Positions 6,495-13,552 are shown, counted from the first letter of the stretch. The stretch: DNA of 14,124 nucleotides from an uncultured Parabacteroides sp. (GCA_900770835.1 CAAGLQ010000070.1:1-14124); one strand, 5' to 3'. The notes: generated by a model not told the origin, from the letters alone. Program-made: numbers and translations.

Positions 6495-8036
6495 ATATAG
6501 CTCCGCTAGGTCGCTGTTTGTCGTTGCGAAATCTATCAAATACTCATTATCGGCCAATGATTGTTTGACCCAAGAATGATCGAGGTCTATAAACTGGGAA
6601 TAATCACCATAAGAGGCAGCTTTCAGCATCAGTTCATTTTCCCATTTGTTGATTTTTGAGTCTAAATCTATAAGTTCATCTTTTGAAAAATTTCCGGATT
6701 GATAGATTTTTGATTTCGTAATGTAGGCGTTTTGGATGTCTGTATATAATCGCAGGTCTTCGGGTTCCCCTTTGTCCAATAACCATTGTCGAAGAGAAAC
6801 CGATGCTCTAAGTATGAAAGATTTTGTCAGTTGAGACGCATTAAATCCCAACTCAGTGATCAGATCAGAGTCACCGTCTCCTGCTTCGTCACTGAGGAAC
6901 GCTTGATGTAACCAGGATAAAATTGTAGAGATCTCTTGAAACAGTCTGGGATTCTCCTCATACAGGATCGTGGAATGTAATATATGATTGAATCCATTAT
7001 ACAGCAATTGTGCATGGTGTATTGCTTGGAGTCTATCATTTTGGTCTAGATCATTCATCAACAAGAAACTCAAAGCTCTTAATCGATCGGGTGTCGGATA
7101 ATCAAGAGTCCTCTCTATCAATTCTGAGAGTTTTGTGATATATGCAGCCATTTTCTCAGCATCAATGTGAGACTTCAACAATGGCAATATAAATGAATAG
7201 ACTTGTACTATATAATCTGTATCAGCTTCGGTAGAAACATCGTTCAGCAATCTATCAGCGATTGAGGTTAGTTTCTGTAGGTCGGCAGAAGATAGCTCTA
7301 GATGCATTAAATCTGCATCTTGGCCTATTATCGAAAAAGCCAATAATGCTAACCAATAGGAACGCCACAAAACAGGGTCTTGCCTATCCGAACAGATTTC
7401 GTAAGCTTCATTCGACAATGCTTTGGAGTGAGATGTTTGTCCTATGTCCTGGTATAACTGAGAGAGACTGACCAAGGATGAAACCAATCGAGACATGTCC
7501 ACATTGTCTGTTTCAATTCTCGATCTTTCGATTGAGATTAAGTTGGAGAGATAGTGTATGGTATTGAGGGTGTCATGTTTGTGGGATGAAATATTCGCTA
7601 AGTTTGCATAATGCTCACTGGCCATTTCTTTTGGGCAAGAATCGGCTTGTTCAAGTATCCACTGAGTATTTTTGCTGTACCATAGTTCAGCTAATTCGGT
7701 TTGTTTCTGATCGAACGGATTAGTGTACCAGTAGGTGTTCCCTTTTGCCGCATTTAACCAGAATAATGCTTCCTGGCTTAAGTTAGGCAGGTCAAGTAAC
7801 TGATTGATCTGCTGATCAACTTTAGCGAAAAGTTCGGTATCATGTAAACCTTTTGCCATAAGCAACAGCTTGTTTATGCTTTCCGCTGCTCTATCAATTT
7901 GTCTGGAACGAATACAATGTAAAACGCCTCGGTAGCCTATTTTGGCGGATTCGGTAATGTTGGCCATATTCACATACAGGTTTTGCAAAACCATAGCCAT
8001 ATCAGCGCAAGCAATGTCTTCATTCACAGATAAATA
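6495..8036 (-). pseudogene. TPR-like helical region (middle part of the broken gene)
   Basis: 514 codons between the amber stop and the IS junction, rich in paired amphipathic helices with Ala/Leu/Tyr spacing typical of degenerate TPRs (for example EALFWLNAAKGNTYWYTNPF and HYANLANISSHKHDTLNTIH). It ends with SWVKQSLADNEYLIDFATTN and LAELY, the usual lead-in to a CHAT domain. After the IS junction the frame adds element-derived codons and stops at 6459. A GTG at 8027 could start it artificially, but the frame runs straight back to the TAG, so it is the continuation of the upstream segment rather than a separate gene. Confidence 0.85.
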
Positions 8037-8039
8037 CTA

Positions 8040-8621
8040 TTCATAGGAAATTGTAAGTTTGTCAATTGCTTCCTGATAGCGTTTGTGTTGCTGAAGATAG
8101 GCTGCTTCATAACGGTATGAGTCGTAATAAAGTTCCTGTATGGAAAGGCTATCATCTGCCGTATTTGAGTATTGTAAGATATCTGCCAATACCATACGTT
8201 CTGATTCATAAGATGATTTGAGATTTAGCGTATCATGTATAATCAAGCCCATTGTACTGTAGGCGGATTGAATCAATTGTGTTTCCCAGGTATTGCGTTG
8301 TTCGTCACTCATTGAATCGTTGCGTAGCTCATCTAACAGGGGATACGCCAAGACATATAAGGACTCATAGATTAAATACTTCGAGATACTCAAGTATGCA
8401 TCTCGATAGAACGTTTGAAAAGTCGTATCTGACTTATGCGGTTTGAGATCTTTCGTCAATGAGAGCAAGGAGATAATACCTTCGTTTTTGTTACCTAAGT
8501 TAATTTGTGAACAACCAATTTGATAGCGCAAGGCAAAGCTATCTATCTGTGCTATATCCTGTGCATAGACCACAGTTGATAGAATCATCATTATGGTAAC
8601 GAGAATAATGCGCATATTCAT
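8040..8621 (-). pseudogene. Signal peptide and first TPR helices (5' part of the broken gene)
   Basis: 194 codons ending at TAG 8039-8037. The start is 8621 (MNM) or 8615 (MRIILV); the longer frame beginning at 8672 is rejected because it would lie inside the promoter. Residues ~3-20 form a signal peptide, with likely cleavage after VVYA. The rest is helical and ends in ..YLQQHKRYQEAIDKLTISYE, a TPR helix cut by the stop. As it stands the cell could make only a secreted ~19-kDa stub of the protein. Confidence 0.82.
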
Positions 8622-8642
8622 TGAGTTTGAGTCAAACAACAG

Positions 8643-8673
8643 CAAAAATAGACTATTTCCTGAAATAGGCAAA
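8643..8673 (-). promoter_or_regulatory. Promoter of the TPR-CHAT gene
   Basis: On the minus strand, TTTG (8673-8670), a 19-bp spacer and TATTTTTG (8650-8643) match the consensus fully. The expected transcript start near 8636 leaves a 15-20 nt leader before the ATG at 8621 or 8615, which decides the start codon. Confidence 0.85.
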
Positions 8674-8857
8674 TTGTTTCAGAGAGCAAATGAGGTTAGG
8701 CCACTCATGTAGAATAAAGATCAAGGTATGTCTGTAGAAAAATTCCGTCACGATACCTATCCCTTGGCATTGCTGATGTATGTATGAACCAAAGTCCATA
8801 CACGCTCCATCCCCTATGTTTTGATAACCAATACATGGAGAAATAGGCGTGAGAAGA
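8674..8857. other. Spacer between TPR-CHAT promoter and right repeat
   Basis: No convincing gene. Short overlapping open frames on both strands have no start signals and poor protein character. It contains no visible integrase remnant. Confidence 0.5.
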
Positions 8858-8924
8858 GTAGCCGTATAAGTTGAAGGGCCGACTCTCCCGAGCCAGCCCT
8901 TCCAGTGTAACATTCAAAACTATC
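8858..8924 (+). repeat. Right copy of the thyA-end direct repeat
   Basis: It starts with the last codons of thyA (VAV-stop, here TAA instead of TAG), then the GAAGGGCC hairpin and AT-rich tail, ending at CTATC inside the terminator of the 8944-10073 gene. No further thyA sequence precedes it. This copy is next to the convergent neighbour and so probably marks the original thyA-neighbour junction. Confidence 0.85.
8873..8902. terminator. Hairpin copy B of the dispersed family
   Basis: On the plus strand the stem is GAAGGGC/GCCCTTC with a C-A mismatch above it. In minus-strand RNA the mismatch becomes G-U and the stem extends to 11 pairs, pointing to a minus-strand role. Confidence 0.55.
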
Positions 8925-8937
8925 ATGTTTATGATAG
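8920..8937 (-). terminator. Terminator of the 8944-10073 gene
   Basis: A perfect 7-bp stem, CTATCAT / ATGATAG, with a 4-nt loop, begins 6 nt after the stop codon at 8944 and is followed on the minus strand by TTTTG. Confidence 0.7.
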
Positions 8938-8943
8938 AAGATC

Positions 8944-10073
8944 TTATTCCGCATCGCTGTCCAGCTCCGCCTGTAACAGCGGTTCCCACTGGATTTCACG
9001 AATCAACGCATTGTATGCTTTTGTACCCAACTCAGCTCTGCTTGGCAATTCGCATTCCGTAACGATCCCACCGTTTCTGGAGAAAGTGTCATTCGGAGAA
9101 TGGACGATCTGTACAGTATCGGTACCATTCAAAAGGGCGAGAATCGCATCTGCATCCGGCAAAACCGGAGGATACCCCGCTTCAACCAAGGCAGTCGCTA
9201 CCTTGATTAGGTTACCCATGTGTAAGACGCTGCTCGTCCATAGGGATAACATTGTCCCCTGAGCTGTTTCGAGGGGCGTAAGATGTAACGTGCATAGACC
9301 ACATCCATCCCATGAAAGCCATTGACCGCGTTTGCCCACATCCGGAAGCCCTCCACCTTGTCCAGGTCATAACCCGCCATCTCGCTCATACCACAGCAGG
9401 GTTTCAGCACCTCCTCGTCAGTGCCATCCTGAGGACCATAGATCGCCTCATGAGCGATACGCCGCATCTGGCGATACACTCTTAGTGTCATTGTTGGGAA
9501 CAGGTAGGGAATAGCGTGATCCTCCAACAACTCGATAGCCGCCTCACGGTCGATCACGTCTAAAAAGCTCGAAGAGCGATACTGTTCCAATTTAGCTCGT
9601 TGAATCTTGCCTCTGCGGAATGCTGGGTTCAGATAGGTATTCACATAGCCGTTGTAACTTGCGGCATCCTGGCCGATCCAGTTCACGGTATCTGTCACAT
9701 AGCGCTCGATATGGCTCAACAGGGGAAGGATATCGACAGCCAATCCTTTCCCCGGGCCCTCGATGGAAGACATATCAGATAAACACACGACATGTTCTTC
9801 CTCCAGTCGTAACATCAGGAAATGCTTATCCTTGATCTGGTCGCTCACCACCTTCAGCCATTGACGGGGATGCCCTTCAATCGGTAGCCATAATTCCCGA
9901 TGTGCCCTATCCCCCATTGGACGCAAGCGTCGTAATTGCCGCACGATCCGCAATAGCGCATCGAGTACCTCACCCTCGGCCTTTTCCGCCTCGTACGAAG
10001 AAATCGACCGGATCAGTTGCAGATCAGTCCTATCCAAGTACCTCTTGTCAGAAAACCAATTATACTTTCTCAT
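8944..10073 (-). pseudogene. Gene of unknown function with a one-base frameshift
   Basis: The first frame runs from ATG 10073 to a stop at 9207 (288 residues); the second continues to a stop at 8944. Neither frame alone looks complete. Switching frames at the G run on the minus strand (9259-9256) joins ..YILRPSKQLRG to TMLSLWTSSVLHMGNLIKVA.., which reads as one protein of ~376 residues if one G is restored. No named family was recognised. It is soluble, without signal peptide; helical N-terminus (DLQLIRSISSYEAEKAEGE), a charged middle with W/Y-rich turns (NWIGQDAASYNGYVNTYLNP), a CCGM motif, and a C-terminal GTDTVQIVHSPNDTF segment. A consensus-like promoter precedes it and its own terminator follows. 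The break may be a real mutation, a sequencing error in a homopolymer, or less likely programmed -1 slippage. Confidence 0.72.
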
Positions 10074-10089
10074 CGTTGTATCTTTCTCA

Positions 10090-10120
10090 CAAAAATAAGT
10101 CTATCCGCCTAACTAGCCAA
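10090..10120 (-). promoter_or_regulatory. Promoter of the 8944-10073 gene
   Basis: Minus strand: TTGG (10120-10117), a 19-bp spacer and TATTTTTG (10097-10090). The ATG at 10073 follows 16 bp later. Confidence 0.7.
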
Positions 10121-10240
10121 CCATCCCCATACAAAAGATGAATTACACCTTTGAACTTCAATAATTTTCACAAAGGGTCATCCAGGAAAGGAAAAAGGTT
10201 TGGATAATTACATCTTCATCGTATAACGTGAAGGTTCTGC

Positions 10241-10330
10241 ATGCCTGCAGTAGCAGGTATTATCAATCGCTCTCACACCCTGAGCAATGTCACTAGTTAT
10301 GTACTCGTTCCTGCAGTAGCAGGTATTTAA
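10241..10330 (+). CDS. Doubtful 29-codon ORF spanning two repeat copies
   Basis: ATG at 10241 lies directly before the first 18-bp repeat, and a TAA at 10328 directly follows the second. Each repeat encodes PAVAGI; the peptide begins M-PAVAGI and ends PAVAGI. The third repeat, 66 bp on, is in the same frame and encodes PAVAGI again, followed by ANGTHT, similar to INRSHT after the first. There is no good promoter or ribosome site. It may be a real short peptide, a remnant of a longer 22-residue-repeat protein, or chance translation of a structural DNA repeat. Confidence 0.25.
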   Translation: MPAVAGIINRSHTLSNVTSYVLVPAVAGI

Positions 10331-10393
10331 TCAAGATATTCTCCACCTCCGCTAAAATATCTCGCAACAATTTCTCCTGCGGTAGCAGGTATT
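10244..10393 (+). repeat. Three 18-bp palindromic repeats at exact 66-bp period
   Basis: CCTGCAGTAGCAGGTATT occurs at 10244-10261, 10310-10327 and, with one A to G change, 10376-10393. Each contains the inverted repeat CCTGC-nGTA-GCAGG. Spacers are exactly 48 bp. They are mostly dissimilar, but CTCACACC sits at the same offset (11-18 nt after the repeat) in units 1 and 3, and a weaker TCTCCACC in unit 2. No fourth copy was found 66 bp to either side. Confidence 0.9.
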
Positions 10394-10670
10394 GCTAATG
10401 GTACTCACACCTATTGTAAATCAAAGAAATAGCGCAAGTAGTCATACATCGGGATCCTAAAAATAGTGTCTTAATAACCAACTTTTGAAATCCTAATTCA
10501 CCGCAAATATACTCGAATTCTCCATTATATAAATGCCTATCTCGAAATATAATTTCCCATGTTAAGCCAATCTAAAAAAACACGCACGATGAGAAAAGAA
10601 AAGTACCCTCTCAGTATAACACAGGCAAAAATGCTGTACCTTTACACCGAAATATAAAATACCAGGCACT
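10394..10670. other. Upstream region of the lipoprotein gene
   Basis: AT-rich, no gene. A minus-strand TATATTTG box (10511-10504) with a weak TTTA 18 bp upstream could transcribe leftward through the repeats. On the plus strand only poor -7 candidates (AACTTTTG at 10482, TACCTTTA at 10636) precede the ATG at 10671. Confidence 0.4.
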
Positions 10671-11285
10671 ATGCGAATCAAACACTACTTATTCAGCACG
10701 TTGATGCTCATCAGCTGTGGAACAACGACTGATACCCTGCTGGTAGAGCCCATGCCAGACCCAGCATTCCAATCTCAACAACAGGAGGTTGTCTATCCAG
10801 CCTCGTTTCTCCGAAGCGATATTAATTGGGAAACACAGTCACTGACCTTTGAGCCCTATTCGATGGATAGATACGGAGAAGAGGCTATCCATTCCCTCAA
10901 ACCCGGAGATCGATTCCTCTTCGACGGGGACACCCTGACTGTGGAAACGGTCGAGTATGATGACGGCGAAGTCTTGATCAACCAAGGATTGGAAGAGGGA
11001 GGAGCTACCCTTCGTAGAGCGCCTGAAGGATACTATCGCGGTCTCATTTGGAACGACCACGCCACCTACAGCGCCCACCCCTGTGTAACGCTGCCTTTTG
11101 CCGCGTCGTGGACATTGTATGACTGCGGTGACGATCCCTCGGATCCAACCCTTGAGATCACAGCGGAGCAAGAGAGCTACCTCAGTCAGTTACCCGACTA
11201 CCGGGATAATTTCACCCCACTGAATACGCTGGTGACTGTAAGGGATGGGCAGATCGTGGCCATCACCCGCCGATGGATCCCCTAA
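10671..11285 (+). CDS. Predicted lipoprotein of unknown function
   Basis: 204 residues. The N-terminus has Arg2 and Lys4, a hydrophobic stretch (YLFSTLMLIS) and a lipobox with Cys16 (L-I-S-C), so it is expected to be processed by signal peptidase II and membrane-anchored. The residues after Cys (GTTT) lack the acidic surface-export signal, suggesting it faces the periplasm. The mature part is acidic, with beta-rich segments (DRFLFDGDTLTVETVEYDDG resembles a short beta barrel or SH3-like turn) and two further Cys residues (CVTLP, YDCGDD) that could form a disulphide. It ends LVTVRDGQIVAITRRWIP, a typical final beta hairpin. No named family was recognised. The ATG at 10671 is the only start that preserves the signal peptide. 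A strong hairpin follows the stop. Confidence 0.8.
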   Translation: MRIKHYLFSTLMLISCGTTTDTLLVEPMPDPAFQSQQQEVVYPASFLRSDINWETQSLTFEPYSMDRYGEEAIHSLKPGDRFLFDGDTLTVETVEYDDGEVLINQGLEEGGATLRRAPEGYYRGLIWNDHATYSAHPCVTLPFAASWTLYDCGDDPSDPTLEITAEQESYLSQLPDYRDNFTPLNTLVTVRDGQIVAITRRWIP

Positions 11286-11294
11286 CAGAACATA

Positions 11295-11330
11295 CCCGAT
11301 CCTCCTTGCCACATAGCAGGAGCGATCGGG
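11295..11330 (+). terminator. Stem-loop after the lipoprotein gene
   Basis: CCCGATC (11295-11301) pairs with GATCGGG (11324-11330), with an inner TCCT/AGGA pairing offset by small bulges. It starts 9 nt after the stop. There is no T run after it, so termination may be inefficient or the stem may protect the 3' end. Confidence 0.5.
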
Positions 11331-11621
11331 ACACTAAAATGAAAGACAAATTAACCACGCAACCCTGTCACGCCCAGTCTGCAACCCGACGAAAAATCCG
11401 GTACATTAAATAATGTAAAATTCCAGTAGTTTTTCTGACCCAAACACCCTATAGTATTAGGAAACACCTACTTTTGCCAACAACCGGGTAGAACCCTCTG
11501 AGCGCTGTATCCTTACCCCTCGATGGGCAAAAGGCATAACGTCAGCAGGCCCTTCTATCCAAAGTGATAGTTTTCTTATTGATTGTTTTACGGTGTCAAA
11601 GACACCACAAATTGTTTTCAC
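11331..11621. other. Leader region of the pseudouridine synthase gene
   Basis: No gene. A TACTTTTG box at 11469-11476 is a fair -7 element but has no -33 partner. A perfect inverted repeat, GGTGTC-aaa-GACACC (11592-11606), lies 15 bp before the ATG at 11622 and is flanked by two ATTGTTTT copies (11582-11589, 11611-11618). It could be an operator or a leader RNA hairpin. Confidence 0.45.
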
Positions 11622-12842
11622 ATGGATTACATGAACAATGACCGTATGTCGCAGCGTCCCCGCCGAGATACGAGTATGAATTCCAACTCCCGCTATGCGT
11701 CCACTGAACGTAGGAACACGAGTACTGATGCCAATCGCGGCCGAGCCGATTATGGCCAGCGATACACAGGTACCTCCAGGCAGACCAACTATTCATCTAC
11801 AACCGGTGGGGGAAGAGCCTATAGAGCCACCCCGGACGGTAATGGCACAGCCAATCCGACAGCAAAGCGCCCCCGCCAGCGTATCGGCATGAGCCGTGTC
11901 AATAACACACCCGATACCGGTTACACACCCCGTCCAACACAGGCAGGGCAGGAGAGACGCCCCCAGTACGGAGCAGGCCGTCCCCAAGGTAATCGCCCAC
12001 GCATGGCCAACCCCAGTGCGAAGCCCTACGGCAACCGACGCCCGCAGGGTCGTCCGATGCAGCGTCCGACCACCTTCAAACGCCCACGTGTGTTCAAATA
12101 CCCCGAGGTTGTCACCGACCCCAATGAAGAGATCCGTTTGAACAAATTCTTGAGCAACGCCGGCATCTGCTCTCGTCGCGAAGCGGACGAGTTCATCAAG
12201 AAGGGCGAGATCATGGTCAATGGCGAGGTCGTAACCACGTTAGGCAAGCGCACCACCCGACAGGACATCATCACCTTTGGCGGCCGAACCGTGCAGATAC
12301 AAAGTAAGATCTACATCGTCATGAACAAGCCCCGTCGTTGTTTTTGCTCAACCGATGCGCCGGAGGGACAGCCACAGGTATTAAACCTGTTAGGCAATGC
12401 CTGTCAAGAACGCGTCTATCCCGTCGGTCGCTTAAACCGCAACACCACCGGAGTCCTCTTGCTCACTAATGACGGTACGTTAGCCTCCAAGTTGACCCAC
12501 CCCGATTACAAGAAGAAATCGGTCTATCAGGTTAGGTTAGACAGGCCCATCAGTCCGGAGGACATGCAGAAGATCGTCGAGGGTGTACAGTTGACCGAGG
12601 GTGAGATCCATGCCGAGGAAGTTCGTTATATCAACGAGCAGGATTATTCCCAGATCGGCATTCAGTTGAATACCGGTGTGAACAACTCCGTTCATCGTTT
12701 ATTCGTCACATTGGGATACCGCGTGTTGCGTTTGAACCGTGTCTATTACGCTGGCCTCACCTGTAAAGGGCTACCCGCCGGAAAGTGGCGTTACCTGGGA
12801 GAGCAGGAGGTAAAAAAATTACGTGAAGGTCTTTTTGAATAA
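11622..12842 (+). CDS. RsuA/RluB-family pseudouridine synthase homologue, catalytic Asp replaced
   Basis: 406 residues from the ATG at 11622; a TTG at 11583 would add 13 residues but overlaps the leader palindrome. Residues ~1-165 are a low-complexity Arg/Gly/Pro/Asn/Gln tail, common on this protein in Bacteroidetes. An S4 RNA-binding domain follows (RLNKFLSNAGICSRREADEF..GEIMVNG), then the catalytic domain (YIVMNKP, YPVGRLNRNTTGVLLLTNDG, KLTHPDYKKKSVYQV, ..YYAGLTCKGLPAGKWRYL). Family enzymes convert a specific rRNA uridine to pseudouridine with the Asp of GRLD. Here that residue is Asn (codon AAC at 12435-12437). Other conserved positions are also changed: the usual NRxVRR is NNSVHR, and LDRV is LNRV. 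The frame is intact, so it is probably an inactive paralogue, or an RNA-binding protein with a new role. Confidence 0.88.
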   Translation: MDYMNNDRMSQRPRRDTSMNSNSRYASTERRNTSTDANRGRADYGQRYTGTSRQTNYSSTTGGGRAYRATPDGNGTANPTAKRPRQRIGMSRVNNTPDTGYTPRPTQAGQERRPQYGAGRPQGNRPRMANPSAKPYGNRRPQGRPMQRPTTFKRPRVFKYPEVVTDPNEEIRLNKFLSNAGICSRREADEFIKKGEIMVNGEVVTTLGKRTTRQDIITFGGRTVQIQSKIYIVMNKPRRCFCSTDAPEGQPQVLNLLGNACQERVYPVGRLNRNTTGVLLLTNDGTLASKLTHPDYKKKSVYQVRLDRPISPEDMQKIVEGVQLTEGEIHAEEVRYINEQDYSQIGIQLNTGVNNSVHRLFVTLGYRVLRLNRVYYAGLTCKGLPAGKWRYLGEQEVKKLREGLFE

Positions 12843-12876
12843 CCATACACAATCATGTTGTAACCTTTACCGCAGT

Positions 12877-12937
12877 CGGTAGGGCGGTCCGCCCCTAACA
12901 GTCGGAGTTCGTGAAACGAGTTTCATTACCCCTACCG
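12877..12937 (+). other. Branched RNA fold in the 3' region of the pseudouridine synthase gene
   Basis: CGGTAGGG (12877-12884) pairs with CCCTACCG (12930-12937). Inside lie TGAAAC-ga-GTTTCA (12912-12925) and a competing GGGCG/CGCCC hairpin (12882-12894). CAGTCGG occurs twice (12873-12879, 12899-12905). It begins 35 nt after the stop and precedes the terminator, so it lies in the transcript tail or in a small RNA. It is not a tRNA: no anticodon arm or T-loop consensus fits. Confidence 0.5.
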
Positions 12938-12986
12938 TCACAAATGAGCTTTCAAAAGAAAGTAGTTAAATTTTCACTATTCCAAT

Positions 12987-13028
12987 AACCACGGTTAGTC
13001 GGGTTAGACTGTCCGTGGTTTTCTTATT
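12987..13028 (+). terminator. Strong intrinsic terminator
   Basis: AACCACGG (12987-12994) pairs perfectly with CCGTGGTT (13013-13020). An inner AGTC/GACT stem extends it, and a T-rich tail (TTCTTATT) follows. It closes the pseudouridine synthase transcript. Confidence 0.9.
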
Positions 13029-13220
13029 CTCCACATCTATCACAAAACAGATCACCACCTATATACCTCTATAATCTATTAATAAACTAACCAAACACAA
13101 AACCATCCTACTATCTAAAAATCATAAATATAATACTATACCCAAACACATAACTATATAAACACAAAAAATAGCAACACACTAACTGATCTAATACATC
13201 ATCTATCAAACACTTTATTT
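13021..13220. other. Stretch almost devoid of G on the plus strand
   Basis: By direct count only three G (13050, 13174, 13188) occur in 200 bp, against about 50 C. 13051-13173 (123 bp) has no G at all. No open frames of note. Flanking DNA has ordinary G content. Confidence 0.8.
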
Positions 13221-13265
13221 GCCCACCACAAATCAGACTCCTTCCACCATTCAAGCTGCATCGCT

Positions 13266-13299
13266 AAAAAAAATAGAGCCGACTTTCGCAGGCCAGCTC
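13266..13299 (-). terminator. Minus-strand terminator, family member 3
   Basis: Minus RNA: GAGCUGGC - 8-nt loop - GUCGGCUC (13299-13276), eight pairs with two G-U, then a U-rich run (UAUUUUUUUU). No gene is visible upstream on this strand; a TACCTTTG box lies at 13379-13372. Confidence 0.75.
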
Positions 13300-13517
13300 C
13301 AATCCACATGTTGAAAAAACTTACAACCAAATCATATAAAACATCTATTTCCCCCGATTATAAGTATGAGCCAAAGGTACGGATACACCCTGTCAAGCCG
13401 ACATGATCACCCCCATAAACCGATCGCATTACACAAACTCTAACATTGCATCCCATTTTACGATGATTTTCCCTGAAAAAATACCACCTACCCTAAGTCG
13501 ATCCACAGGACTATCCT
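13300..13517. other. Gene-free stretch between two minus-strand terminators
   Basis: No open frame or repeat supported. A lone minus-strand TACCTTTG (13379-13372) could start a ~100-nt transcript ending at the 13276 hairpin. Confidence 0.4.
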
Positions 13518-13552
13518 AAAAGAAAAAGAGCCGACTTTCCCAAGCCAGCTCT
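13518..13552 (-). terminator. Minus-strand terminator, family member 4
   Basis: Minus RNA: AGAGCUGGC - 8-nt loop - GUCGGCUCU (13552-13527), nine pairs with two G-U, then UUUUCUUUU. No gene feeds it; a TATATTTG box lies at 13638-13631. Confidence 0.75.

Larger units (their letters stand above)
4036..8621 (-). pseudogene. Secreted TPR-CHAT protease-like gene, broken by an amber codon and an IS110 element
   Basis: Three minus-strand segments in order form one protein: 8621-8040 (signal peptide and first helices), 8036-6495 (helical repeats) and 5142-4036 (CHAT peptidase). The first two are in the same frame, separated only by TAG at 8039-8037. The second and third join in frame when 5143-6494 (IS plus one AT core) is removed, giving 1078 codons including the stop. 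The restored protein has an N-terminal signal peptide (MRIILVTIMM, cleavage near VVYA-Q), about 650 residues of TPR-like helices, and a C-terminal CHAT domain with His919 and Cys990 as the caspase-like dyad. CHAT proteins are clan CD cysteine peptidases, often with TPR arrays that sense partners. Substrate and partner are unknown. Base composition is clearly lower in G+C than thyA. Recent inactivation is inferred because no frameshifts are present. A consensus promoter precedes the start. Confidence 0.88.

Noticed and set aside
6121..6579. 152-residue plus-strand ORF
   Set aside because: Antisense to the IS recombinase start and bridge-RNA region; spans the IS junction into the TPR gene.
8025..8027. 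Separate TPR gene starting at GTG 8027
   Set aside because: The same frame continues upstream through the TAG into the signal-peptide segment, so it is one broken gene.
8615..8672. Upstream start at 8672 for the TPR gene
   Set aside because: It lies inside a perfect consensus promoter (8673-8643); the signal peptide begins properly at 8621 or 8615.
8653..8999. Overlapping small minus-strand ORFs
   Set aside because: They cross the thyA-end repeat and terminator hairpins in several frames; shadows.
9207..9339. Programmed -1 frameshifting in the 8944-10073 gene
   Set aside because: No classical slippery heptamer with a following stem was found; simple loss of one G explains it better, though slippage is not excluded.
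10244..10393. CRISPR array (66-bp period)
   Set aside because: Only 18 bp are conserved, spacers would be 48 bp and share a CTCACACC motif at fixed offset, there are only three units, and no cas gene is present.
2445..11497. GGTAGAACCCT occurring at 2445-2455 and 11487-11497
   Set aside because: An 11-mer pair is expected by chance in a 14-kb window and nothing around it is shared.
11583..11621. TTG start for the pseudouridine synthase
   Set aside because: It would run through the leader palindrome and adds residues without family character; ATG at 11622 is a better start.
12871..12940. tRNA-like gene
   Set aside because: Outer stem and arms are suggestive, but there is no anticodon arm or T-loop consensus, and 61 nt with these arms does not fit a tRNA.
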